A stretch of DNA of 64,000 nucleotides from Taudactylus pleione (GCA_031769625.1 JAUIMM010000040.1:15141501-15205500); one strand, 5' to 3'. Positions 12,197 to 23,737 are shown, counted from the first letter of the stretch. Notes: generated by a model from the letters alone, not told the origin. Numbers and translations: made by a program.

Positions 12197-14336
12197 CAGG
12201 GGCGTATCTACCCATTGGCCAGGATGGCACTCGCCAGGGGCACCAGCCGAGGGGGGGGGGGGGGTGCCTCCCATGGTCAAGGGGTAGAAACAGACTGCCG
12301 CGGAGTCCCAGGTACGCCCCTATGATGTCCGTCCAGGGCCTGGGAGCCGCTGGTGAGTGAGATGGACTACTTCCCGGCACCACCTCCTCACCCGCCCCAG
12401 CACCTCCCCGCCCGTCCTCCCCCAGTCTCCTCCTCCCTGTTCCCGGATCCTCCCCTGCTCGGCCTCCCCGGCAGCCATGGCTGACTCTCCCTCTCACATG
12501 CCGCCGGGCACCGGGGAGCGGAGGATGAAGGAGGGTACCTGACGGCTGCTCCTGTGCGCCTGACAGCGGGACACCCGGGCTCACGGCTGACTCTGTCTCA
12601 CATGCCGCCGGGGAGCGGAGGATGAAGGAGTGTACCTGCCACCTGCTCCTGTGCAGGCTGACAGCGGGACACCCGGGCTTCCATCTCACATGCCGCCGGG
12701 AACCGAGGAGTGTAGAATGTGGGAGGGTACCTTCCGGCTGCTCCTGCTCCTGTGCGGGCTGACAGCAGGACCCCAGAGGTATGTGACAGAGTATAGTGTG
12801 ACAGGCTGAGTGTGAGTATGTGACAGGGTGTAGTGTGACAGGCTGAATTTGAGTATATGACAGGGTGTAGTGTGACAGGCTGAGTGTGACTATGTGACAG
12901 AGTATAGTGTGACAGGCTGAGTGTGACTATGTGACAGAGTATAGTGTGACAGGCTGAGTGTGAGTATGTGACAGGGTGTAGTGTGACAGGCTGAGTGTGA
13001 CTATGTGACAGAGTATAGTGTGACAGGCTGAGTGTGAGTATATGACAGGGTGTAGTGTGACAGGCTGAGTGTGACTATGTGACAGAGTATAGTGTGACAG
13101 GCTGAGTGTGAGTATGTGACAGGGTGTAGTGTGACAGGCTGAGTGTGAGTATGTGACAGGATGTAGTGTGACAGGCTGAGTTTGAGTATATGACAGGGTG
13201 TAGTGTGACAGTGCATAGTGTGAGTATGTGACAGGGTGTAGTGTTACATGTGACAGAGTGAGTATGAATATGTGACAGGATGTAGTGTGTGTGACAGGGT
13301 GTAGTGTGAGTATGTGACAGGGTGTAGTGTGAGTATGTGACAGGATGTAGTGCGTGTGTGACAGGATGTAGTGTGAGTGTGTGACAGGGTGTAGTGTGAG
13401 TGTGTGACAGGGTGTAGTGTTACAGGTGACAGGGTGTAGTGTGAGTATGTGACAGGGTGTAGTGTGAGTGTGTGACAGGGTGTAGTGTGAGTGTGTGACA
13501 GGATGTAGTGTGAGTGTGTGACAGGATGTAGTGTGAGTGTGTGACAGGGTGTAGTGTGAGTATGTGACAGGGTGTAGTGTGAGTGTGTGACAGGGTGTAG
13601 TGAGTGTGTGACAGGGTGTAGTGTGAGTCTGTTACAGGGTGTAGTGTGAGTATGTGACAGGGTGTAGTGTGAGTGTGTGACAGGGTGTAGTGTGTTACAG
13701 GTGATAGGGTGTAGTGTGAGTATGTGACAGGGTGTAGTGTTACAGGTGACAGGGTGTAGTGTGAGTATGTGACAGGGTGTAGTGTGAGTGTGTGACAGGG
13801 TGTAGTGTGAGTGTGTGACAGGGTGTAGTGTGAGTGTGTGACAGGATGTAGTGTGAGTATGTGACAGGGTGTAGTGTAAGTATGTGACAGGGTGTAGTGT
13901 GAGTGTGTGACAGGGTGTAGTGAGTGTGTGACAGGGTGTAGTGTGAGTGTGTGACAGGATGTAGTGTGAGTATGTGACAGGGTGTAGTGTGAGTGTGTGA
14001 CAGGGTGTAGTGTTACAGGTGATAGGGTGTAGTGTGAGTATGTGACAGGGTGTAGTGTTACAGGCGACAGGGTGTAGTGTGAGTGTGTGACAGGGTGTAG
14101 TGTGAGTGTGTGACAGGGTGTAGTGTTACAGGTGATAGGATGTAGTGTGAGTATGTGACAGGGTGTAGTGTTACAGGTGACAGGGTGAGTATGTGACAGG
14201 GTGTAGTGTTACTATAACTGGCAGGTGCTGGCTAGGGAGAGGTTTTAAGTACAGTGTGTGTATTTATACAGAAAATATGGGGGGGCGCCATTCCATTACT
14301 TTGCCATGGGCGCTCGGACCGATAGATACACCCCTG
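12197..14336. mobile_element. hAT-like element expanded by an internal minisatellite
   Basis: The left end is CAGGGGCGTATCTACC and the right end is GATAGATACACCCCTG, inverted repeats of the same hAT-like family as 2038 and 37008. Flanks are GTAGTACT (12189-12196) and GTAGAACT (14337-14344), an 8-bp target duplication with one mismatch. The left 590 bp are GC-rich and hold an internal duplication around 'catgccgccgggaac'/'ggagcggaggatgaagga'. The next 1.44 kb is a tandem array. Open frames on either strand are low-complexity and not genes. Confidence 0.8.
12779..14215 (+). repeat. Minisatellite with 37-bp and 23-bp period blocks
   Basis: From 12779 to about 13200 the unit is about 37 bp (tatgtgacag at 12891 and again at 12928) and contains 'gacaggctgagtgtga'. 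From about 13250 on, the unit shortens to about 23 bp (gacaggg at 13451, 13474, 13497) built from gtgtgtgacagggtgtagt, with occasional 'gttacaggtgac' variants. The change in period suggests the 23-bp unit arose by loss of the 'gacaggctga' segment. The whole array sits within a hAT-like element. Confidence 0.95.
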
Positions 14337-14817
14337 GTAGAACTATCGATTTATGTATTTTGTGAAACTAGAGTATAGTATGGAAAATAGGGAAATGATT
14401 TGTAGTTTAACACAGGACATACTACTTGTATTATTTTTATTTAGAATAAAACAATATAAAACTGGCTGGTGCTAATAATCATACATACTAATAATGATTG
14501 TGCCTGTGGACAAAGATTTACTTGTTTTTTAAATTTGTTCGTGATATAGAATGTTAAAACTTGTTACACCCTGGGTAAAGTTAAGGAATTTTCATCTATG
14601 GTAGTCTTATGGTGAAAAAGTTAATTGCAGTATAACATTGCCTACAGACATAGGGGGAAATGTACAGAACTGCGTTACAATTGTTACAGTTTGTTACAAT
14701 TTCAGATTTTCTGTGATTTGTTTCTGCAAATTACATGGGGACATTTTTTTACATGCAAAACCCAACAAGTTTTGCCTTTAATAAAATGACACCTTTAAAT
14801 TGCAGTTTATTAACTGT

Positions 14818-16060
14818 TAACATAGAAACACAGAATTTGACGTCAGATAAGAACCACTTAACCCATCGAGTCTGCCCCTTTGTTTAACCTTATGGTAACC
14901 TCAAACCCTATTTGATCCTTAATTATTTGTAAGGATATCCTTATATGTACCCCAAGCATGTGTACATTGCTCTACTGTACTAGCCTCAACCACCTCTGAT
15001 GGGAGGCTATTCCACTTATCCACTACCCTTTCTGTGAAGTAAGTTTTCTCAAATTTCCCATGAACCTCCCTCCCTCCAGTTCCAGTGCATGTTATCATGT
15101 TCTAATACTTTTCTTAAGCTGCATACACATGGGACGATCTGTTCAGCGAACAATATCGCTGAACGATCTCCCTTGAAATTCCTGGTGTGCTGGATGAACG
15201 TTATTACCAACAACCAACGATCAACGATTGTGGCACCCTATAGGGAATATATAACGATATCGCCCAGATTGGCCTGTTTGAATGGACGATATCGTTATCG
15301 TCCAACGGGAGCGCGCATCATTGGTCGTTGGTAGCATACAAACATTATCATTCATATTGTAACGATATATCGCTCCGTGTGTATGCACCTTTACTTTGAA
15401 GAATGTTTCTTTCCTGTACCTTGTTAAAACCAATGATACATTTGAAAGCTGCTATCATGTCCTCCCTTTCCCTTCTCTGCTCCAAACTATACACATTAAG
15501 ATCTTTTAGTCTTTACTGGTAAGTTTTTTGATGTAGGCCATTCACTATTTTAGTTGCCCTACACAGTATTCTAGATGACCTATACAGTGACATTATTACT
15601 CTTTTTTTCTGCTACTGATTCCTCTCCCTATGAAACCGAGCATCTGACTTTCCTTCCTCATTGCTTACCTACCTTTTAAGTCACCTGAAATAGTGACTCT
15701 TAGATCCTTTTCCTCCTCAGTAATGTCTATTATAGTGTTGTTAATACTACAGTATATTTAGAATTTAGGTGTTTGTGATTCAAGTGTATGATTTTACATT
15801 TTATGGCATTAAACTGTAGTTCAAGGCAAAAAATACAGAAACTTCAATTCATATGACAATGAGTGTGGTAACCAACATCTGGATCATTATGTGTGCCTAA
15901 AATTAAATTCAAATTACTATTTTTCCACTCTCCCCAATACATCATACTGTAGTTGCCACGCTGTTGACCAATTCTCTCTAGATCATCAATCATTTGTTAC
16001 CCCATTACATTGCTCCCATCACACTGACCCATATGCTGAGTCATACTCTTTTGGACTTGG
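14818..16060 (-). pseudogene. CR1/L2-like LINE reverse transcriptase 3' relic, split by a MITE
   Basis: Read on the minus strand, the region encodes scattered segments typical of the C-terminal part of CR1/L2-type non-LTR reverse transcriptases: a KCKIIHL-like segment near 15780-15810, LYSLEQRREREDMI-like sequence near 15450-15490, and FTERVVDKWNSLPSEVVEA at about 14985-15040. Frames are interrupted by stops and shifts. A MITE at 15116-15391 splits it, and extra sequence lies between about 15830 and 15945. Non-functional. The exact LINE clade cannot be decided by eye. Confidence 0.75.
15116..15391. mobile_element. MITE with GCATACACA ends nested in the LINE relic
   Basis: 'gctgcatacacatgggacgat' on the left and 'atcgctccgtgtgtatgcacc' on the right are inverted repeats of about 20 bp. 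The interior has further pairs: ttcagcgaa / atcgctgaa, and 'cgatatcgttatcgt' near the middle. Outside it, the LINE sequence resumes on both sides, proving a later insertion. Confidence 0.8.
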
Positions 16061-16368
16061 TAGTAATTGTTTTTCTGCTGTCTGGCAAATGTCAGAGAGC
16101 TGTTAAAATCTCTATTTTTATAATTGTAATAATATAGTAATTCTCCATTTTGCAGCCTTATACATAAGTAGGGAAAATGAACAAAATAATTTGATACATT
16201 GGGCTATATTTACTATGGCGGGTTTTCAAAGCTGTTGATTATCGATCGTTTTGCCAATAGGATTAAAATGGCAATAATATTGAATACCATTATATTTCAT
16301 GTTATTGCCAATTTTAATTCAACATGCAAAACCTACAATAATTGTCAGTCTTGAAAATACATTGCGAT

Positions 16369-16533
16369 TGATGTATCAAGCAGTGAAAAGAGTGGAGAAG
16401 TTGCCCATAGCAACCAATCAACTGGATATGTATATAATGTACATGATAAATGCTGACTCTGAGCAGATTGGTTACTACAGGCAACATCTCCTCTGGTCCA
16501 CTACTTCACTCTTTTCACTGCTTGATACATCAA
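16369..16533. mobile_element. Short MITE with TTGATGTATCAAGCAGTG ends
   Basis: TTGATGTATCAAGCAGTG at the left and CACTGCTTGATACATCAA at the right are perfect inverted repeats. The subterminal 'gcccatagcaaccaatca' pairs with the diverged 'gattggttactacaggca'. The same 'cccatagcaaccaatcag' core occurs at 57844-58018 and 43226. It is a 165-bp non-autonomous element. Confidence 0.85.
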
Positions 16534-16977
16534 CCCATGGGAATAAAGACACAAGCTGTGTACACACTTATACAATCGTCAACTCCTTCTTTCAATTTTG
16601 ACCAGTTCATTTGAAACCCACCTTCCATCATGTTTTCTTAGATGAAAACTGGTCGATTCAAAGGAGTGCATCATATGTGCAGTTTAATATTTATCTGATT
16701 CGAGGGTGTCATATTGGAACAATAGTGAAGTGTGTACGCACCTTTGACTGTTCTTACGAACGTTGTTCCTAGAGAGTGGCATGGCCTTTGTGGGTGTGCA
16801 TAATTAAACTTCTAATATTTTGGTCAGACAGGCATCATAGGCCTCAAGTATTATTGTATGTGCGTATCGGCACTACAGGCGGGACTTCTGAATGGGAGTA
16901 AAGTCGATTGTAACATCTCATTGAAAGTGTGATTGCATATGTGTGTACCCAGCTAAAGACATTAGGGTAGATACTGA

Positions 16978-17594
16978 GGGCCATACTCACCATGGGGCAA
17001 AAAGTCTGTTATCGGTGAAAATTTATCGCCGATGATGTCATTTTCGCATATTTTCAATATCCCCGTATTCAATTTCATTGACTTTTCGCCGGAGTGTAAA
17101 GTCAATGTAAGAAAACGGGAATAATTTTTCGCTTGCCTTTAGTAGGTGAAAAAAAGTGCAGAAGTGGGGTTTAGGGGTGCAGGCTTAAACAAAATAGCCT
17201 GCACCCCTGGGAATGGTCCCTAAAAATAATCTGTGTTAAAAGTAAAAAAAAAAAAATAGGGACACCCCACAAAATAATTTTATATTTTGGGGTTTACAAA
17301 AAAAATTAGGGATCACACTCGTAAAATAAGCGGAATGGAGTCCTCAGGGGGGTCCCTTATATGCGGCAGGTGTTTTCTTCATTGTGGGAGTAGCATTTTT
17401 GGACATCTTTAGGGGGGGTCCCAGGATTTTTGCCCAAAAATGCCAATATTTTTTCGCCTATACAAGTTTCACAGGTTCCCGATTTCGCCTACTTTGAAAT
17501 TGAATAGCGGGCACGAGCGCGATATTTTTCCACCTGGAAAACAGGTGAAGGAGGTGAAAAGTCTGGACTTTTCGCCTCAAATTGAATACGGGCC
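16978..17594. mobile_element. Probable non-autonomous DNA transposon
   Basis: 'agggccatactcaccatggggc' at the left and 'aaattgaatacgggcct' at the right are weak inverted ends. The inside includes 'ttcgcc' and 'ccccgtattcaatttc', mirrored near the right end, plus poly-A runs. A hairpin-chain element begins 14 bp to the right. Confidence 0.4.
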
Positions 17595-17607
17595 TAAGTT
17601 GGACTTA

Positions 17608-18106
17608 GTACCTCATTCAGAGCTGCTCGCAAAATGCGAGCGCTCGCTCTGAATGAGGGTGGCCGCTTTTCTTTTGAAAGGCGGCCTCCTGGCCGCTCGC
17701 TAAGCTGAGGGTTACCACCCACAGCTTTAGCGAGTGACTAGGTGATGGTTGCAATGGTCGAGACCATCGCGACCATCGGGGCTTGCGACGAGACCCTTGC
17801 AGAGCAGGAAGCACCCTACTGACATCACTGGTGATGTCAGTAGGGCTGCCTACAAACGGCAGGCATTCCTTCAGGAATGCCTCCGTTAGTCTGGCCACCC
17901 CCCCACCACGCCTACAAAACGGGGCGAGCTGTCGATCAACATCGACAGCTGCCCCTTTTGTAGCGAGCCCCGGAGTGAGAGAATTTCTCTCTCGCTACGG
18001 GACTTGCACACGCGCCGCTTGCGCAGTGCCTCACCATTGACCCGCTCGCAAGCGCCTATACACTCGCAAGCGCCTATGCACTCGCAAGCGGGTCTGAATG
18101 AGGTCC
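17608..18106. mobile_element. Hairpin-chain element, copy 5 (diverged)
   Basis: Flanked by TTA on both sides (17605-17607 and 18107-18109), with ends GTACCTCATTCAGAG and CTGAATGAGGTCC. The stem-loop order matches copy 3, but many stem sequences differ. For example the loop-free palindrome near 17815-17844 starts cctactgac and ends gtcagtagg, both arms changed relative to cccactgac/gtcagtggg. The long stem near 17925-17962 uses gagctgtcgat/atcgacagct. At the right end 'actcgcaagcgcctat' is tandemly repeated. Length 499 bp. Confidence 0.8.
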
Positions 18107-18109
18107 TTA

Positions 18110-19303
18110 GTTAACACAACATAAATATGCAAACTGGTTTTGTATGACAAGAAGCTAAGGGCGCGTATATTCTCATGTGCAGATTTGTGTTTACCTAACA
18201 TGACCAATTGCAGCTGAAGTGGTAGGATGGCATGTAGGCTTTTCAGAGCAATACTGAATTGCATAACTGCAACTCAGTACTTAAGTATTGGGGTCAACAG
18301 ACCCCCGAAAACTATTATCACCCTATATCCATTTTCAATAATCCATTCAACTGTAACAATTAGAATCATGTCTCATTCATACCCAGAGGAGAGCGCACTG
18401 ATAGCGTCATCAATGGCTACAAGTCGCCAACTTATCCCTACCCAACACAGCATACTGTTCTAGGGAGACTCAGAGGATGATGACTGCTTATTATTATTAC
18501 CTGACTGATCCATCCACTGACAGAGAAACACAAGAGAGGAAGAGAGATCTGTTTGTGTGATACACTCTGTATCCACTGATAAAGAAAGTTATTATATTTT
18601 GGTTAAAATTAAATATCTCACAGAGATCCCACAAATAAGTCACATATTAAAACAATATGAAACAAATTTGAAATTAAAGAGATCAGTGAATTGAAATGTT
18701 GTTCTGCTACTATGAGTCTAATATAGTTTACAATTTTACTATAATAGTGATTATTATCCCAACACCTGGAATTTTCTATTTCACATAATATTTCATATAG
18801 TGGTAATTATAAAGTGCAATCCCTGAGAATACATGTTCCAATTATATTAATGACACTGTAATGGCTACTTGATTATTCCATTTAACTTTTATTTGCTCTT
18901 TCCAGGTGAAAATATCAATAAGTGAATAATGGAACCTTACATAAATGTAAATAGTAACCTAAGATTGCGTAATCTTCCATGCAGTTAGTGCAATTAAACA
19001 AGGGTCTGTCAGGGATTATAAAAAATAAAAGGTATGCTTTGCTTGTAGCAGTTAAGTGTTTAATGTATCAACTTGTGTTATGGTTATAACTGTAACATTG
19101 TAAACACACATCTTATGTATCAATCTAGTGAGAGAGAGAACTCTCTTCATAGAAGCTGGATTAGTACCGCTGCGATTCCTATGGTGTAATGTGTCCGAAA
19201 AATAGCTCCTGTTTCAAGCTGATTAATAAATATTTCTGTTGCAGCAGCTACATCATTGTCAGTGCTGGTGAGTATACATACATAGTGTGGTTTATCATCT
19301 GGG
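18110..19303. other. AT-rich intronic sequence, nothing recognised
   Basis: No exon with paired splice sites in a conserved frame and no clear transposon ends were found. A short segment 'agagagagaactctctt' (19131-19147) is a small palindrome. Small open frames are not supported. Confidence 0.4.
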
Positions 19304-19650
19304 CAGGGCCATAGAGAGCAGGTCCAGGCCCAGGGGAAGGGGACGTGGCCTAATGGCAGGAGATGTCTACTCCCCCTTAGATAAAAAAAACAAACATTTG
19401 TAGCATGCTGGTATTTGTGGGCACTGTAAGCCCCTCAGCCTGGTGCAAGTCCAGGGAGGGGGGCGGGCGGGCGATCTGTGTGATCGTTCTCCTCCACAGG
19501 CAGAGGAGACTGCTGTCCCGCACACAGCTGCTGAGCTACTAACAGGTATAAGTGGAGTGGAGGGCGGCATACCTGGACCCCCGCCGGGCCCCTCCAGCAA
19601 ATCCTTGCCCAGGTAATTAGTACCTGCTCTCCCCCCTCTCAGTGCCCCTG
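19304..19650. mobile_element. hAT-like MITE (relative of 25637-26036)
   Basis: Starts CAGGGCCATAGAGAGC and ends CTCAGTGCCCCTG, flanked by CATCTGGG (19296-19303) and CATCTGAG (19651-19658), an 8-bp duplication with one mismatch. Shared blocks with 25637-26036 include 'acgtggcctaat'/'gcgtggcctaat', 'gtaagcccctcagcc'/'gtgagcccctcagcc', 'tgtgatcg' and 'cccccgccgggcccct'. Minus-strand ORF is incidental. Confidence 0.8.
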
Positions 19651-20037
19651 CATCTGAGCCACACACTTGGTGCCCGGCATGACTGAGATGCTTCAAAAGG
19701 AGTAGTGGCTCATAGTTCTTTTTGCAGAATCCATTCAGTGTAATAGAGACGCTGGGCTGTGACTTTAACTGTACAGGTAATTGTTTTACCCCATATCAGC
19801 AATAGAATAGCACTTAACAACAATGTAGGGTGATGGCCATGCCCCCTGGCAAATGCATGCTACAGTGCACCCTCCCCACAAGAACTGAACATGCCAGGGA
19901 GGGGGAGGTAACCAGCATGTGCGGGCACGTTAAAGTGAATGGAATGGTAGGGGCCCAGAACCTTGTGTGTGTGTATGTGTCTAACTGTCTGTGTAATTGC
20001 CTAATGAATCTTATACTGGGACTCAACACATTAGACC

Positions 20038-20216
20038 AGTGTTTCTCAACCTTGGTACTCAGGGCACAATATTAATCGAGGTTTTAAGGATAGCTATGTG
20101 AGCACAGGTGACTTAATTAGTTCTTCAGTTAGTTTGCTTTAACCATCTGTGCTCAAGCATGAATATCATCAAAACCTGGAGTGTTAGTGTGCACTGACAA
20201 CCCAGGTTTGGAAACA
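20038..20216. mobile_element. hAT-like MITE with cagtgtttctcaacc end
   Basis: The left 'cagtgtttctcaaccttgg' and the right 'aacccaggtttggaaaca' are imperfect inverted ends. The inner sequences 'gaggttttaaggatag' and 'gtgctcaagcatgaatatcat..aacctgg' form an extended stem. A sister copy is at 39035-39207. Confidence 0.65.
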
Positions 20217-20245
20217 ATAGATTATATGTTGCATTGCCAGGTATA

Positions 20246-20661
20246 GGGCCTTATTCAGAGATGTATGCAAACTCAATGGTTTCTGCACATCTCCAATGGT
20301 TACTGATCTGTACTGCACTTGTGCAGATCTAGTACTGCAAGATCGCTCGTAGTGCCACCTAATTTGCAGCATGATTGACATGTTATGGCTGCTTGGGGGC
20401 GGGGATTATTTTACAAGCTGGAGGCAAGTTGCCCCCTTGTTGTAGGCGTGCTGAGGCCAGGGTCTGAGCCTTCTGATGCAGAGGAGTTCCTGAGCCACTC
20501 TGAGTAAGGTCAGGCTTACTCATATGGCCAATGGCTGCCCACTGGTTACAATGCCAGCAGTGGGCGTATTTTGCTTTCAAATGCCTTCTGCATCATTTCC
20601 ATATTTTTACATCCAAAGGTGCAGCAGCGATGCAAACTATGAACAACTCTGAATCAGGCTC
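20246..20661. mobile_element. MITE with GGGCCTTATTCAGAGATG end
   Basis: Left end GGGCCTTATTCAGAGATGTATGCA and right end 'aactctgaatcaggctc'. Related by its termini to the 8899 and 27013 elements. Includes an imperfect inverted pair around 'tactcagagtggctcagg'. Non-coding. Confidence 0.6.
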
Positions 20662-22181
20662 ATTGTTCCCACAGCATTTGGATGTCTTACAGTAAGCCCT
20701 ATGCCTGGTGCTTTACTATTACAGCACTGCAGCTCGGGACTGAACTTTCCTGGTCCTACAGGGTAAAACATAAACTACAGTTAACTCTATATTTAAGACT
20801 GGACACTTGCCCAGTGTCCAAATGTAACGATGCCCTACTCAGTGACCAGAGAAATATTCTGGTGTAAAACCTCTAGATACGATTTAATAAGAAGCAAAAG
20901 CAGCCATATTGGGTCCCAGCTGCTTCAGGAAGTTAATTACAGAAGATAGATTCTGCTCATAGTTTTTGGAGGTGCAAGCAGAATCTGCCCACCATAATAG
21001 TTGGAAAAACATCACAAATTAGGTACATGAATAACAATATGATATACTGATGGTAGAATACTATTAGGATACAAATGGAAGGCTTGGGCTTTTAAAGCTA
21101 CATAGAATACGCTTTACCTACAGTAGATAACAATTAGGATACTGTTAAGGTATACTGTATGGTTTGTGGTGCAGGCAATTCACTTTTTTAATGCTAATTT
21201 AAACATATGGGAATATAATAAAAAAATAGATAAAATAAACTTAAAATATTTAAAGAGCTTTACACATAAAAAATATATTTTGTCCGTGAATACATCATTT
21301 TTAAAGTGATTAAATGATCTTAATCAGCATTGGTATTTGTGGTAGTACAAGTATGGCCATCATCTCTGTGCAATTAACATGGGGAAGTCTTCATTGACAA
21401 AGCCAGTGAAAGTTTCTGTAGGCTAGCACTATAGGGAAACAATCATTAACATCAGAAGGTTATGCTTACCTGCCATGCACAGGATCCTCCATATCACTTC
21501 TGATCGGTGGCCAGCAGGACTCAAACAACTACAGCAGAAGAGGAGGAAGAAGGTAAGGTGTAAAGGTAGGCGAAGTGCAAGAATGAAAGAGGTGACAGGG
21601 CTGCAGGAAGAGGTCGGTAAAGGGGCACAGAGGAAAGGTAGGTAGTGTGAGCAAATTGAAAAGTATAGTAGGTGGAGGGGACGTCGCAGGGGTAAATGGA
21701 AATGGAAATACACAAACACTAAATAAGAACTTTACTTTTGGGTAATGGATATAAACTTACCTAAACTGTGATGTGAACAGGGAAGAGGAGAAGTCTGTAT
21801 GTACTGGCCCATATAGAGGGGGCAGAGCAGTGGTTGGGGGACACAGCATGAGAAGATTAAGAGCTGCGCCCCCTATGGGAATACAGTAACCACATGTTGC
21901 CTCTGGCAAAGGGCAGCATGTGGCTGTGCACTGGGCGCTCTTGTTGGTTGTTATCTTTACACTTTTCTCCTGCCAGCAACTGAATGGAAGATCCTAGCGG
22001 TCAGTCACTAGAATTGTGGTATATAAAATCATTGTCACCCTGGCAGCACCCCCTGTCCCCTCTGGCACCCAAAGCACACTCACTACCGGTTCCACCCATG
22101 CTACACACACCTGATGGTAGGCATTGTATATAGGACAGATAGATAGCAGGAACACCGATGAACACTTATTGCATAGTAGCC

Positions 22182-22589
22182 GGGATTCAGAAATGGATGC
22201 TGTTAGCATCTCTGCTGCAACTTTGGAAACAGCAGCGATACTAACATATGCTAATGCAGCAGGAGGGGACTGAGGAGAAAAGACGCCTCCTGACAGAAAT
22301 GCAGATCTGAATGGTACGTCCTAAGATGCAGCATTGGATGTTATTTGACACCATCGGACATCTGAGTATCCCTGAGATCGGCCCTTGTAGCTCCGCTGCC
22401 GAGGCCAGGAAGTCTTCGCCGGAAGACACAGACCCTGGCCTCAGCACCCCCAGAAAACAGAGATGACATTCCCCCATTTTCCGAAATGAAGGCTGGCACT
22501 GCCTCCACTCAGCCGCCAAATGGCTGCAGCCTGTCAATCAGGCGCAGGTGCCGCACCATCAGGTCTGCATACATCTCTGAATGAGGTCC
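22182..22589. mobile_element. MITE with GGGATTCAGAAATGGATGC end
   Basis: Left 'cgggattcagaaatggatgc' and right 'gcatacatctctgaatgaggtcc' are imperfect inverted repeats, matching the general GGNCCTNATTCAGA terminus seen across the window. The interior is GC-rich, with 'aggccaggaagtcttcgccgg'-type sequence. Non-coding. Confidence 0.5.
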
Positions 22590-22989
22590 AGTGCTTATAG
22601 CCTGTGTATCAGTGGCTGATTCAGGGGCACCAAGAGGGGTAGGTATACGAGCACACAGGGGGAGGGGTCCAGAAATTCCCCCTGACAGACCAAATTTGTT
22701 TTTCAGAGATGGATACAGCCGTCTCTGCACTGGCCGTGGGCCACCCATGGGCGCAATGGAGCTGCTGCTCCACAGACAGAGCTCTAATTAGCAGAGCTCT
22801 CTGCAGTGCAGAGGATTCAGGTATGGCCGAGGGAGCTGCTACATAAGACTCAGGTGGTGACCCTCCTCCTCCTTCCTCAGCCCTCGGTTTTGTAATTATG
22901 TTTGTGTATGTATGTATGTATGCATGTGTGTATGTACTGATGTATGCTATGTATGTATGCTGTGTGTGTGTGAATCGGTAACCCCCTCC

Positions 22990-23260
22990 TTCCTGCACCT
23001 CATACCTATCTCTACGGGGGAGTGCCTAACCCTATCCTCCCTCCTAGGGGTGCCTAGCCCCTCCCTAGCCTATCCATAACCCTCCTGGGGGGGTAACCCT
23101 AAGTCCCCCCAGGGAAGCCTAAACCTATACCCACCCCCTGCGGTTAAGAGCTAACTATCCCCGCATACCTTTGTTCAGGATGCTGGCCATCTGGCCTTTT
23201 TCGATGGGCTAAAGATAGGCACCTGGATTTCAATGCCTATCTTTAGTCCCAGGTCAGCCT
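22990..23260. mobile_element. Telomere-like CCTAACCCTAA-bearing element, copy A (partial)
   Basis: Contains 'gtgcctaaccctatcctcc', 'ggggtaaccctaagtcccccc' and 'agcctaaacctatac', followed by a hairpin around 'ctaaagataggc...gcctatctttag' at 23209-23247. The same order (degenerate CCTAACCC runs, then 'ttacctttgttcgg', then a 'gcctNtcatta' hairpin) is found in three other copies in the window. Confidence 0.6.
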
Positions 23261-23352
23261 GTATGCTGTCTGTATGCTTGTGTATGTGTGTATACTGTGC
23301 GTAAGTATGCTTATAAGTTATATATGTGTGGGGATGCTATGAGTGTATGTGT

Positions 23353-23355
23353 GTG

Positions 23356-23392
<37 letters not shown>
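23353..23392. repeat. (TA)n microsatellite
   Basis: Alternating gtat then (at)n immediately precedes the left arm of the long palindrome at 23393. Similar (ta)n tracts occur at 23809-23836 and 23913-23941. Confidence 0.95.
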
Positions 23393-23396
<4 letters not shown>

Positions 23397-23737
23397 CAAT
23401 GCTCTGCCTATGAAAGGTATGAGAACCCCCAGGGGTAGAACAAACAGAGGAGGCACTCCCTTGTAGAATGAATAAAAAGGTATGATATACTTATAACATG
23501 TTGAATAGTGGTACAGAGATTTGTCAACGTTTCAAGGTCCGCAGACCTTTTCGTCAGGACTGTACATCAGTCCTGACGAAAAGGTCTGCGGACCTTGAAA
23601 CATTGACAAATCTCTGTACCACTATTCAACATGTTATAAGTATATTATACCTTTTTTTTCATTCTACAAGGGAGTGCCTCCTCTGTTTGTTCTACCCCTG
23701 GGGGTTCTCATACCTTTTATAGGCAGAGCATTGGACT
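23393..23737. mobile_element. 345-bp near-perfect palindrome with paired hammerhead-like motifs
   Basis: The left arm 23393-23562 and right arm 23568-23737 are 170 bp each and almost perfectly complementary, separated by tacat. Each arm, read from the centre outward, starts 'cagtcctgacgaaaaggtc'. This contains CTGACGA, a 6-bp stem (aaggtc/gacctt) and GAAAC: a hammerhead ribozyme-like core at 23573-23601 on + and at 23529-23557 on -. Penelope-like retroelements are known to carry hammerhead motifs and to make inverted terminal arrangements, so this is probably a relic of one. TA microsatellites border the left. Confidence 0.8.

Noticed and set aside
12156..12689. 177-codon minus-strand frame
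   Set aside because: GC-rich interior of a hAT-like element with an internal duplication; composition biased, no family resemblance.
13001..14200. CRISPR-like array
   Set aside because: Repeats are directly adjacent with no unique spacers; eukaryotic minisatellite.
21429..21719. Minus-strand 96-codon Ser/Leu/Pro-rich frame
   Set aside because: Antisense of a purine-rich low-complexity stretch; no family resemblance.
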